A stretch of 64,000 nucleotides of DNA, taken from the NCBI GenBank assembly GCA_907163375.1, contig CAJQUW010013604.1, forward strand, positions 16,271-80,270. Direction: 5' to 3'. A program made the position numbers and the translations under genes. Positions within the stretch are counted from its first letter, which is position 1; each line of letters starts with the position of its first letter. This document shows positions 37,570 to 48,300 of this stretch, piece after piece. The notes under the pieces are model-generated. The model did not search any database, was not told the origin of the DNA, and saw only the letters and a list, made by a program, of their open reading frames with translations. Source of the stretch: Prostheceraeus crozeri. Lineage: Eukaryota > Platyhelminthes > Polycladida > Euryleptidae.

Positions 37570-38420
37570 ATGATGTTACCAAATTTTGGTGGAGGTGCAT
37601 ATATCCCGAATAATCGTGAATCAGAAATACAAATAGAAAATTATATCATGAAAACTGGAGACGTTTTATCTGGTCCATTGCATCTTTCTATTCTTCCACA
37701 ACAAAATACAGAGTTAACAAATAAACAATATGTTGATACACAAATCAATGACTTAAAAGAAAAATATATAAACGATGTTTTGGTTCCACTGATGAATGAA
37801 TTAAAGTTGCTTAAACTTAATGACAGATCATTAAACGAAAAATTATTAAAACTTGATAAAAAGGATAAAGAGCTAGTAGTAAATAAAGCAAAACTTAAAA
37901 AAAATTCAGAACAATCAAAAATTTTAATTTTACTTTCTATGAAATTAAAATCTGCAGTAATTAAAAATAAATATTGGATACAACTATTGAAAGAACAATT
38001 AGAAAATGAACTAGAAAAACCTCCTAAAAATTTTTTAAAAATTTAAATAAGTTGCAAGTTACATTCCAAAAAAGTGTTGATGAATTAAGTTCTAAAAATA
38101 CTCAACAAAAGAAAAAGATGAATAGAACAATAAATGAAGTAAACTCACTTAATCAAAAAGTTCATAAAATGAAAACTCTTAAAATCAATTTAGAAAAAGA
38201 ATTAAAGGAAAATTATAAAGGAAATAATGAACAGTTAGATGCTGTTAAAAATCAGTTAGATGTTCTTAAAACGGATTTAAAGATGAATCAGCAGAAAATG
38301 CAAGTTAATGGAAAAGAAATTAAAATACACCACATGCTGCTTAACGCAATAGAGAAAGTGCAAAAGCAAATTAATAAAGTTATCACGCGGTTGTTGTCCA
38401 TTAACAAATGTAAATCTTAA
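37570..38420 (+). pseudogene. Coiled-coil, possibly fibre-like Polinton protein
   Basis: Starts at an ATG with MMLPNFGGGAYIP. The segment MKTGDVLSGPLHLS, followed by LTNKQYVDTQI, resembles the short repeat found in tail-fibre and fibre-shaft proteins of viruses (M-G-I-G-L--P----TNK-YVD). A long lysine- and glutamate-rich coiled coil follows, as in trimeric fibre stalks. A role in host attachment is an inference from this motif. The start lies about 110 bases from the divergent zinc-finger region, so the space between may hold promoters for both strands. Broken. Confidence 0.5.
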
Positions 38421-38449
38421 TCACAAATTAAAATTAAAACCTAAAACTG

Positions 38450-39190
38450 CCTGTAATTTATAAACACAATCTTAGACATTTTTCATCAAATCAAAACACT
38501 ACAAGTGAACCTTCTATGAAATCTGTTTACCATTATAACAGTGTAAAATCAATCCAAGAAGAAGGAGATGGAATATTTTCAAATGCCGGTAGATTATATC
38601 AAATAATAATAACGATTTAATTTCAGTATCAATCAAACGGAAATAAATAAAAAACTTATTTTCCTTTAAAATTATTTTTTTCTTTTTAAAATATTTTTCC
38701 CAAAAGTCAAATTTAATCCCAAAGAATGCCTATAATTTATAAACACAATCCTAAACATTTTGCTTCAAATCAAAAAATTGCACATGAACCATCTATGATA
38801 TCTTTTTACCATCATTACAATGTAGAAACTATTCAAAAAGAAGGAGATAGAATATTTTCTTTCATCAGTGATAATGTAGGAAGCATCGTTAATGTTATTA
38901 AAAATAATAAAGATTTAATTACATCTGCTGCAAGAGGAGCAGCTGCTATAGGTGGTACAACTAGTGCAATATCAAATGCTGTTAAGTCTCAAAGGAATTA
39001 AAACAACTAGAAACTATTCGTAGACTTAGGAATGATGTCAAAGAACTACAAGAAGTTAAAAGTCTCTCAGAGAAATCAAAAAACAAAATTGCAAACCTAG
39101 CATCTGAGAGTAAACAGGCGAAGAAATCAATTGAAGAAATAAGAGGTAATGGTTTAACAAAATTCTCAAATATATTCGAAAAGGAAACAT
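38450..39190 (+). pseudogene. Small Polinton protein, present as a tandem pair
   Basis: The second copy (from 38726) begins MPIIYKHNPKHFASNQKIAHEP and has an alanine- and glycine-rich hydrophobic patch (SAARGAAAIGGTTSAIS) near residue 75, then a helical tail. The first copy (about 38450-38620) repeats the N-terminal part: PVIYKHNLRHFSSNQN, then EPSMKSVYHY. The function is unknown; a hydrophobic patch next to a basic head suggests a minor virion component. Both are broken or shortened. Confidence 0.5.
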
Positions 39191-39303
39191 AAGAAAATAT
39201 TTTAGCAATTCCCAGAAAATATTTTTTTTACAAATTCTAAAATATATTCCAAGAAATTATTTTTTAGAGAAAAAACAAAAAGTCAAATTATTTTTTATAA
39301 AAA

Positions 39304-40630
39304 TGTCTTCCCTGATTGAGAGTAAATTTAAATTAGACGATCCTCCGTTCGTCAGTTATAATCAAAGATAGAATGATTATATAAGAGTTGCTACGAATCC
39401 CGGATCTTCAGGTAGAGTAAATACTGGAGGAGATTTAATCTTTGAAGTTGATAGTCAACAAAACTATTTATATTTACCTGATTCCTTTTTGCACTGTGAA
39501 TATTCTTTATATAGTGATGCCAATTTTACAACACCATTACCAGATACTGATAATATTGCATTAGAGAATAATTTCTTTCCAAGATTATTTACACAAATGC
39601 GTTTAGATGTTGCAACTCAAAATATAGAAACAATAAGTGATTCTCCAGGTGTAGTTGATACAATACTTCGATTTGTAACAATTGGTGAAAATAATAAATA
39701 GCATGAAATCGAAGGTTGGTTTCCAGATAATAATGATGGTATAATTGTTGATAATTTAACTCACGCTGGAACAGATGCGGCAGGAATTGCGAAAGATGTA
39801 GAAAATATTGCAAATCATTTAAATAAAACAAATAATACTGCATATGAAGAAAGACGTGTTTTTAACAAGAAAAGTAAACAAACAGTAAACTGGTCATTGT
39901 CTCCATTATTCGGATATTTAGATTATGACAAAATATCACATCAATTAATTAAAAATATCAATTAAAATTAATAATTCATCGCACAGCAAATAATGAATTA
40001 ATCTTTTATGGCAAGACTGGAAAAAAGCATTTTTATAAATTGATAGACTTGAATGGTGAATAAAGCATATTACTCCTAGTTTAGAGGTTGAATTAACTAT
40101 TGCAAAAAGATTAATTACTAACAAATCAATTCCAGTAAATTTTCTAAAGCGTACTGCTAGTTCTGTAACTTTTTCTGAACAAAGATTTAATTGGCATTTT
40201 ACTAGAACTTCGAATACTCCAAGATATTTATTACTAACTTTTCAAAAAAATGATTCTCCAAGTTTTGATAAGAACAACAATCTTTTCCATATTAACACAA
40301 TTCGAAGTTTACAAGTTGCTTTAAATCAAACCCGATATCCTATTGATCCATTAAGATTCGATGATACCAATAATCAATTTATGGAAGGATATGATGCCTA
40401 TAGAAATCTTTGTATAGAATTTGGAGTTGAACCACAATTAACTCCTGGAGATTAGAGACATTTATATCCTATTTTCTGTCTCGATTTAAGTGAACAATCT
40501 GAAGATATTGTTAAAAATGGTTGCGATGTAGCAATTAATATTGAAAAGAAAGATTCCACGACTTCATTGATGGCTTATGTTTTACTGCTAGAAGATGTAA
40601 AATATTCCACTGAAATTCTTAATGGATAGA
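39304..40630 (+). pseudogene. Polinton major capsid region (double jelly-roll)
   Basis: Opens with MSSLIESKFKLDDPPFVSY. It also contains RVNTGGDLIFEVDSQQNYLYLPDS, FTRTSNTPRYLLLTFQ and the closing EDIVKNGCDVAINIEKKD. The length of about 440 codons, beta-rich composition and position between the small virion genes and the hydrophobic protein fit the double jelly-roll capsid protein known from Polintons. Broken. Called from gene order and segment resemblance. Confidence 0.7.
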
Positions 40631-40726
40631 TGGTTAGGATAGGCTAAAGCCCAAGACTTCGTCGATAAGTTAATTAGAATAAATTATTAAAATTTTTTCT
40701 TAACTGGAATAGATTAAAAAAATTCT

Positions 40727-41225
40727 TTGATTAAAATTTTTTTATTAAAAATTTCGCAAACGAAGAGTAATAATAAAACTCTTAAATTACGTAACATTGT
40801 TGACAAAAATACACCTAAAACTATTACGATTGACAAAAAAAAGGATTACATAAGTAAACCAATGATAGAGAATATTAAATTACAAGAAGAAAAGAATGGT
40901 GGAATTCTTCCATTAATTCCTCTAATAATGGGAGGTATGGCAGCTGCAGGAAGTGTTGCAGGTGGGACAGTAGGTATTGTCCAAGCAGGAAAATAAAAAT
41001 AAATCAGAAAAGGCAGCATTAGAAGAACAAAAACGTCATAATAGAGAATTGGAGAAAGTTGCTAGGGGTGAAGGAGTAGTAGATAATTTTATTAGTGAAT
41101 TAAATCTAGTTGATGAAGGAAAACGAGTTGTCGAAAACATTCTACATAATTTTGATGATATAATAGAAATAAAAGAAGCTAAAGATGGTTCTGGAATATA
41201 TCTAAGTCCTAGTATGATTAGATAA
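40727..41225 (+). pseudogene. Glycine-rich hydrophobic virion protein
   Basis: A basic head is followed by a strongly hydrophobic, glycine-rich segment (GGILPLIPLIMGGMAAAGS), a charged helical part, and an end reading DGSGIYLSPS. Polintons often encode a protein of this design near the capsid gene, sometimes compared with the adenovirus membrane-active protein VI. The comparison is an inference. Broken. Confidence 0.5.
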
Positions 41226-41279
41226 ATATATTGTCTTAAATATATTGTTATAATGTTATAAATATTTTTTATCTTTAAA

Positions 41280-41861
41280 ATGTATTCTACAAATTGCATA
41301 AATTCTACAAATTCCGAAAATTTAATTGAATTAATAAAAATTGCCAATTTGGATTTATTGAATTATCTCTTAAAAGTACATTCTGGCCATCGGCTGCACA
41401 CCGGAGGTGACATACAAAAAAAATTATCAAATCTTCCAGGATTTATTTGGAGTAAATATTCAAAAGAAAAACATCTTCGTGGTCATTCATATACCGGTCC
41501 AGGAATTCGATTAAATATAAGACTAGATGAGAATAATAATCCAAAACCAGGTGAAGAACCAATAAACAGAGTTGATGCAGCAGCCAATAGACACGATTTA
41601 GCTTATCGAAATCATGACCTAAAATCTCGTCATGAAGCTGATAGGAAAGTGATAGAAGAATTAGATAATATTCAAAATCCTACATTTAGAGACAAAATTG
41701 AAAGAATGTTTGTTAAAAAAGCTTTACAGGCTAAAATATTGTTCGGTCAGGGTTTAGACAAAACTGATAACTCTGAAACCTACGCGTCCGAAATTCATAA
41801 AGAATACAGAAAGCCGAAATATCTATTGAAGGTAAAAGTATTTAATAAAGATGATATTTAG
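41280..41861 (+). CDS. Phospholipase A2-domain protein of the Polinton (parvovirus VP1-like)
   Basis: A 193-residue frame from an ATG at 41280 that looks whole. The core reads LPGFIWSKYSKEKH, then SYTGPGIRLNIRLDEN and VDAAANRHDLAYRNHD. The glycine loop (YTGPG) binds calcium and the HD-x-x-Y motif holds the catalytic histidine-aspartate pair, as in the phospholipase A2 domain at the N-terminus of parvovirus VP1. In parvoviruses that domain breaches the endosomal membrane during entry. Such domains are known from some Polintons of invertebrates. The downstream integrase region follows directly. A similar role in entry is inferred. Confidence 0.82.
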   Translation: MYSTNCINSTNSENLIELIKIANLDLLNYLLKVHSGHRLHTGGDIQKKLSNLPGFIWSKYSKEKHLRGHSYTGPGIRLNIRLDENNNPKPGEEPINRVDAAANRHDLAYRNHDLKSRHEADRKVIEELDNIQNPTFRDKIERMFVKKALQAKILFGQGLDKTDNSETYASEIHKEYRKPKYLLKVKVFNKDDI

Positions 41862-42569
41862 AGTGCTGATCTTATTCATATGCCGAATGAGTCTGATTTT
41901 AAATACGCATTAACCGTTGTAGATTTATATACTAGATACGCTTGGTTGAAGCCATTAAAGAATAAAAGTGGTTTATCAGTTAAATATGCGTTTGAAGAAA
42001 TTTTCAAATAAAGTAATAGAAAGCCAAAAAAATTGTTTGTTGATAAAGGATCTCAGTTTTATAACAAAAATGTTAAGCCGCTATTTGAAACTGTTTATTC
42101 CACAGAAAATGCTGAAAAAGCCGTAATAATAGAAAGGTTTAATGGAACGTTTAAAAGTAAAATATTTAACAAATTTACGGAACAAGGTAATCAGAAATGG
42201 TTAAAAATATTACCTGGAATTGTTCATGATTATAACAATAAATTTCATTCAAGTATTGAAGAAACTCCAAATAATGCCTCCGAAAATCCAGATTTGATAA
42301 AAAAGAAGATATTTGAAAATACCAATGTGAATGAGAATAATGTTAATTTGCAAAAACGGAAAGTGAAATTTAAAATTGGTGATAGGGTACGAATATTTAA
42401 GTATAGGAATAAATTTGAAAAAGAATTTGTTGGTTATTGGACTAAAGAAATATTTGAAGTTTATAAAATAAATCAAACTTATCCGACTACTTATGAAATA
42501 AAAGATTTAGATAATGAGGAAATAAAAGGTAGATTTTATGAAAGTGAATTACAAAAGACTGAACTTTAG
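41862..42569 (+). pseudogene. Polinton integrase (retroviral type, rve fold)
   Basis: The region contains YALTVVDLYTRYAWLKPLKNK, then LFVDKGSQFYNKNV and VIIERFNGTFKSKI, the pattern around the catalytic acids of retroviral-type integrases. A C-terminal chromodomain- or SH3-like part follows (FKIGDRVRIFKY, then YWTKEIFEVYKI), ending with YEIKDL and GRFYESEL. This enzyme inserts the element into the host genome. Broken. Confidence 0.88.
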
Positions 42570-42593
42570 TCACTGGAACTAACGTTTCGGGAA

Positions 42594-43040
42594 TTAAATT
42601 CCCTCATTCAATTCTAACATAATATTAGGAAATGGTACTCCTTCCTGTAATTTGAATAAAACATAAAGACATAATTGTCCACAATAAGTAGTTCCTGGTT
42701 TTTGAATTTGAAATGTATTATAAATTCCATTTCCCAGCTTTTCTTTTACTTTATTTGTAGGGGGAAGTCCGTTTGAGTCGAACCAATAGTTTTCTACATT
42801 AGTATTCTTCTGCCCTGCTGACCAATGTACTGCTTTTTGTTCTGATGTATGGAGATTTGTTATGAAGTTCAAAGGAATCGGTTTATTTTTAATCAACTGC
42901 AATTCAACTCTCATTGACACGTGGAGATTTTTTATTCCTAATTTATTAGCAATTTTCTTTAGGTCGAAATTCGTAGTTGTTTGTTTGCCATATAATTTAA
43001 AGAACTCAGTCAGACTAAAAGCTCTGGGAGATATCTAAGT
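42594..43040 (-). pseudogene. Adenovirus-type cysteine protease of the Polinton
   Basis: The minus-strand product contains NLHTSEQKAVHWSA, ENYWFDSNGLPP, NTFQIQKPGTTYCGQLCLYVLF and a short tail. The histidine before tryptophan, the aspartate in FDSNG, the glutamine and the cysteine in YCGQLC make up the catalytic set of adenain-like proteases. In the family it matures capsid proteins. It is convergent with the integrase and their ends are about 25 bases apart. The upstream part to about 43040 belongs to the same region. Broken. Confidence 0.85.
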
Positions 43041-43044
43041 CAGA

Positions 43045-43487
43045 TTTTCTCCATTCATTTTAAATGAAAAAATTCTATCAACTTTCAACAATTTGTTAAA
43101 TGAGATACAGTTTATAAGAATCAAGGAAATCCCTATGACAACGTTGACGTGACAATTGTAACTTTCTAAAACAATAGAGTTCAAGTAAACCAATGAATCG
43201 CTGTCATTTTCTGAGCAGTTCTGGATTCAAAAGCGGTTTTTTGCGATTTCGCGGGACGGGACGGAGACATGGGCATTTGCAAGGCTATAATAATTTAAGC
43301 TTGGGATTTAAACTGCTTAAATGCAATGTGCGGTGATGCGAGAAGCAACTGCAAATAGCAATGAATTCAGGAAGCAGCCCAAGTGGAGGGCGATCATCAT
43401 GCAAACAGCAGCAAGCAAGCAATTGAAATAAGAGCTAATTAAATATATCAAAAGGAGCGCCAGGTTAACACAAAAAAATTAACGCTC
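43045..43487. other. Polinton right-side spacer of unlike composition
   Basis: Between the protease and the right terminal repeat the sequence becomes clearly less AT-rich (GCGGGACGGGACGGAG at about 43251, and a purine- and CAG-rich stretch to about 43430). No ORF or known motif. Possibly a small foreign insertion in the element. Confidence 0.4.
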
Positions 43488-43718
43488 TTAAAAAACATTC
43501 TTGACTTTAGTCCATCTTTTTCTTAATTTATCATGATGTTCTAATCTTAATAATAATTGAGATTCCTTAACTTTCATATAACGCACTCTATCTTTGTGTT
43601 TTTCAATGTTCATCTTTTCAATGTCCATTAAAGTAGAACTACGTTCATTTATTAACGAAGGATATATTCTCGAAGTTTCTTCCATTTTTGAGGTTTCTTC
43701 CATTTTAGAGGTTCCCAT
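43488..43718 (-). CDS. Short basic ORF beginning in the right terminal repeat
   Basis: A 76-residue lysine- and arginine-rich frame that starts MGTSKMEETSKMEETS and ends at 43488. Its first residues lie in the terminal repeat, and the left repeat carries a related SKMEETSKIFPSS segment. No domain is recognised. It may be an accessory frame or chance. Confidence 0.3.
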   Translation of the reverse strand: MGTSKMEETSKMEETSRIYPSLINERSSTLMDIEKMNIEKHKDRVRYMKVKESQLLLRLEHHDKLRKRWTKVKNVF

Positions 43719-44043
43719 TTTTTAATAAATATTTTGAATACAATCTTCTGATATTTTTAGACTATGTGAAAAGACTACATAAATTTTGTAAAATTTTAGA
43801 CTACTTAAATTTTCGACTACGTGAAATTTTTAGACTAAGTGAAATTTTGATATTTTTAGACTACGTAAATTTTCGACTGCGTGATATTTTTGAAACCTCT
43901 TTTCAGTATATGAAAAAATCCCAACGAGCTTAGAACTTTTTTTTGATTTTATTATTTTATTATTTATTTTTATAGGTCTTTTTTCAGTATATGACATATT
44001 CCGATTTTGCATTCTGGAGGTATCTAATTTTCTTTTTAGTTGT
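43640..44043 (-). repeat. Polinton terminal inverted repeat, right
   Basis: Reverse complement of the left repeat with the same outer GACAACTAAAAA tip and the same GATACCTCCAGAATGCAAAA block. Its ACGTAGTC minisatellite is shorter than on the left. Several short frames cross it and are not genes. Confidence 0.88.
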
Positions 44044-44620
44044 CCTGTTAAATAATTTCGATTAAATATTTGTCTGTTTGATTCCATGGTAAGTCTTGAA
44101 TGCAGTTGGGTAAAATTCTCAGTATTTGCTGTGTTAGAACAGTTCTTTTTGTACTTCATGACAGCGATTATCTTGCATGAATAGCCATTTTTGAAGTTAT
44201 CTTTTTAATAAAATTCATATTATTCATATAAAATTCATGTAATAACTTCTTTACTTTACTGTTCTCATTTGTAGTTATCCATACTTTCAAATCCAAAATT
44301 GTTGATTTTATATCAATGTGGTTGGAAGGGAAATCAATTTCTAATTGAATGGATTGATGACTCTCATTTCCAATTTCTTGTACAATTTTCATGATATTTT
44401 TGTCCTTTTCTATTTCCTCAATATTATTTTGCTGATGATTTATTATTTTATTCTCGTAGGACAATATCAACGTTATGTCATCAACATATCTTTTCATTAA
44501 CAAACATTGTATATTCTCTTGATCTACCGGTAATTTCTGGATTAGTTTTCATCCCACCACATCATGAAGTTTTGTGCGATTACTCCAGTCAATTCCAGTC
44601 CGATTTGAATTGGTCCGAAA
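44044..44620 (-). pseudogene. Penelope-like element, reverse-transcriptase half
   Basis: Read on the minus strand, this stretch shows GPIQIGLELTGVIAQNFMMWW at about 44620-44560. The catalytic box KRYVDDITLI follows at about 44500, then IQLEIDFPSNHIDIKSTILDLKVW and LTQQILRILPNC. The order and spacing fit the palm and thumb of a Penelope-like reverse transcriptase. The sequence stops at the tip of the Polinton repeat and the next part of the same protein resumes at 29530 on the far side. Broken; its upstream N-terminal part is absent, replaced at about 44620 by the dispersed repeat. Confidence 0.68.
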
Positions 44621-45310
44621 ATATTTGATCAATTTTTAAGAAACTAATTTTTTCAAATTATTCCTGTGTTTATATGCCAGCAATTTGGTACCTCTGTGTA
44701 AGTATAGTATGAAGCTTATTGGATGTCGAAAGGAATGAAAACGTAGTAACAGGTATCTTAATTAAGCGAAAATTATATCAAGGAAATTTCATGAAATGCA
44801 TTGTAATACTGCATGAGTCTTCATGATAAAGTTGAGATCCCATTGTGGTTCTTGGCTGAAATTTGAAGTTTTTATTTAATTTTCATCGGCATGATTTTTT
44901 GATTCACTAAATTTGTGTTCAATTTCTTGGATAGTGATGTGAACCATATTTACATCTATTAAATTTGATTATCATCATTGTTTTTGATTATGGCATTTTG
45001 CTCTTTCATTGGAATGTCGTTTGACATATGATCACGTTTAAGAAAATATTCTTATTAATAAAGATGAGCATTAAAGTATCTAATAGAAGTTCATCGAATT
45101 GCTATTAACTAACATAGCCTGTCCAAGGTTGTCATGTCATGTAGGATTTGTAAAATACTATCATTCCTTGTGTATTGCTATCATGATCAGTCAATTCCGT
45201 GGTAATTTCTTCAAAACTGCAAAAAATTTGCTTATCTCTCACTTGATGCTGGGTCTCAGCTGGACTTCATTTAATATAATCGAACTTGCTTACACATTGG
45301 GGATTTAATT
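44600..45310 (+). repeat. Dispersed repeat, copy B
   Basis: Resembles, in opposite orientation, the outer parts of 3390-4685. A frame at 45185-45308 encodes MISQFRGNFFKTAK, similar to MINQCRGNFFRTAK from copy A. The repeat may once have been coding, but the rest of the frame does not match. The family is unknown. Confidence 0.55.
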
Positions 45311-48300
45311 TACCTAATTATGACCAACCTCAGTTAGATGAATTATTTTGAATTTCCACTGACTGATTCATTATTTTTGGGCAATCTAAACATGGCAGTA
45401 TGATAATTGAAGCTCAAATATTTACTCTTGCTACTCTATCTGACATACTCTATGGATGAATCAAATCACAAAAAGTTAGGATAGATGAGAAACAATTTGT
45501 GTTATTATAAAAAACATGCTGCATGTCAGGAAACCGCAACTAATCGAATTTCTTGGTTCACAAGACAGGATAAAAAGCATTCTTGTCTCGTTGTTAAAAT
45601 ATAACGAGGAATAGAGTTGTTGAGTTTTTACTCGAAATTGCATTTAATGGCCCACTTCACTAAATCTCTCCATGTTGGATCTGAGGATTGACTCACCGGC
45701 GCCAAGCGTTACTTCAATGGAAAGTGTTGATACGCCGTCGATGCTTGAGTAGTACAACTTTATGAGAATATTGTCTCGAAAATTCATGCGGAAACTGCAT
45801 GATGAATGCAAAATTGTTTATATAGCCAAAGCGAAACTTTAATATTACACGTCATTAGGATCGAGTTCTTGAGTAATGTTTTGCAAAATGTCTATCGAAG
45901 AGTGTATCTGAGAAAATGTATGATCATGTTCTGCGCTTCTCAGTTCTTGATATCTATGTTTTTTGCGTTCAGACGCTGCAAGAACAGTTCATATGATGAC
46001 TTCTCGTTTCGTCTGCGCTTCTAGCTTTCTTCTCAAAAAAGACAGTTTCCTTAGCACTCGCAATTTTCTAAATTTGCTCCTAACCTCATCGGTTTGATTG
46101 TCTATTTTTTCTGCAGACTGTACTGTGCCAAGTTCTTTCCGTCTAATGCTGTCTGTTTAGTCGAAAGTGCGAGTCGCACTTGGCGCATTATGGTGAAAAT
46201 GAAAAAGTTCTCAAATTCTGTTGATGATGAGACTTGCTGTTTCATGTTTCAGCTTAATGCTGTCCATCCAAATCTCTGCGTCATCTTGATTTCCATTTAA
46301 CTTTCCAGTTGGTACCAATGGCAGGGCCAGTCCTATGTACTGCGTGACATAATGGAACAGTCTTTGATTCGATGATCAATGGCGATCGTATAAAGTCATT
46401 TATTTTCATATTTAAATTAAATCTGAAACCTTGTTTCTATCCTCCTACGAGAAATTCTTATCATAATGCTATAAGCACCACATCGCTACTTCTCTGAAAG
46501 AAGTTCAGCGGTCCTCCCCACTGTAGATGAAAAGTACTCTCCCGGACAATCAGCTGTGTCTAATTGAGCCGCGCAATGAATTCAATCTTCGCTGAGCCGC
46601 GGATCTTTTTATCTACTAATGGTACCTCCCGATATTTCTCACTGACAGATCCCGCTGGTAAACGTTGATGTGCAATCGATATTGAGTTTTATATAGTAGA
46701 TAGCAGCAGCAACATCAAAACAATTCAAGAAAGTCATAATGTAATTCATATTGAGACTCGACGCAGACCAACGAAAGAAATTTTTGGGAAATGGATGCCA
46801 CACTATAAAAAAATATCACAATAGTCACACGCTTGTATATATTCCAGCATTTTTCACGGTGTAGACACGAAGTCGCCTTCATTTCTGTGGCGGCAGATTC
46901 GACGAATGAAGCTGGAACCTAATAATTGAAGTTTATTATCGAGATGGGAATTCATAAGAAATGAGCATTGTCGCCAAATATTATCCTTGTCAAGAGTTGA
47001 CTATTTTGCGAAATTTTCTCTATCCGAATGCAACCGATGTCATGAACTGTGTTCAATAAGCTTGGCGCCCGATCTAACAACTGTCAAGCAATTGATTAAT
47101 GGTTATTTTCAGTATCAACTTTCAACTAATCAAATTAGGAAATATTTATCTGACAATTATCTTGAATGCGGTAATTAGACCAATTTCCCGCTGTTACAGA
47201 TGGACACGGTGTAGTGAGACAACATGACGCGATCTGGTGAGATTTCGAATGCTTCATTAAGAGGCATCTTACCTTAGCGTAATCAGAAAAAAGACGCGGC
47301 TCATTTAAACGCGTCCGAGTTAGATGCAGCCAGACTCATTGCTGAATGCATGGATAATAGAAACTAAGTAAATAATGTTTGCATTCATCGTATACAGAAG
47401 TGATAGCTGAAATTCAAATAATAAACGCATTTGAAAACCTTCGTTTGACAGGTGAAAGTAATTTTGAAATTAATTTTTAAATGACCATTTTTCTAACATC
47501 TGTTCCCAAGTGAAATAATTGTTGATTGAAATCAAACCATTCTTTCTTGACGACATGTCTGATAGCCATGGCCACGTCGCATCTCTATCGTGGTTAACAT
47601 GCGAAGAAATCGGAACATGCTGTTAACATGCGGAGAGTGGCATCCTAATTCTTCTGTGACTAGACATTTACTTTCATGCTCTTCTACAGATCAGGTCACT
47701 AATCAGAATATCCAGTCTCGCTTTACTTTCTTAACTTTTGTATTTTGAGAAAGTCCATACACAAATATGACCTACCTATCTTAGAAAGTGCATGTTTTAA
47801 ATGTTTGAATCCCTCACTTTGTTAACAAAAAAGGTTTATTCAATTTTCATTATCACTTTTTTTAAAAAAAATTTAATTTTTCTTATCACTTCCAACTGTC
47901 TGATATCTATGATGCCAAAGGTAGATGACATGGAAGGCCTGTTACATCTCATGAAAATTTTCTTTATAAAATCGGTACAAAGCAAAAGCTGGGAATTTTT
48001 GCCTTTAGCAGTTTTGTTGACAATTTCTCCCATAACATATCACTTTCGGAAGGCCTATCTCTTCGCAAACCAATAATTGATTAACTCAATAAGTCAATTC
48101 CCTAAGTATGGGAATTCCTGCAAACTCTTGGTTGATCTCATTCTCTCCTCACAGAGAATCCAAGCTTATGACAAGTATTATCGCCTAATGACTAGTATTC
48201 ATACACAGCTGAAAGCAAAAAAGAATTATCACCTTCTGCATCATGTCTCGCGCGTCATTTGAAAAAATGTCAGGCCAGTTTTTTATACAGCATTTTATTA

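Larger units (their letters stand above)
29537..44043. mobile_element. Polinton (Maverick) fossil
   Basis: A 14.5-kb virus-like DNA transposon with terminal inverted repeats of roughly 0.4-0.6 kb. Its recognisable parts are a minor capsid-like region, an FtsK/HerA-type packaging ATPase, protein-primed DNA polymerase B, C2H2 fingers, a coiled-coil or fibre-like region, a major capsid region, a glycine-rich hydrophobic virion protein, a phospholipase A2 domain protein, a retroviral-type integrase and an adenovirus-type cysteine protease. The set and the size are those of a Polinton. The base composition is markedly more AT-rich than the flanks. It is broken, with roughly a dozen or more breaks across its genes, although the ATPase and phospholipase frames look whole. 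The two terminal repeats look about nine-tenths alike by eye in aligned parts, suggesting a middle-aged rather than fresh insertion. It lies inside a Penelope-like element. I could not find a convincing 6-bp target duplication. Confidence 0.93.

Noticed and set aside
29524-44050. Six-base target duplication for the Polinton
   Set aside because: The bases outside the two tips are only loosely similar, so no duplication can be claimed.
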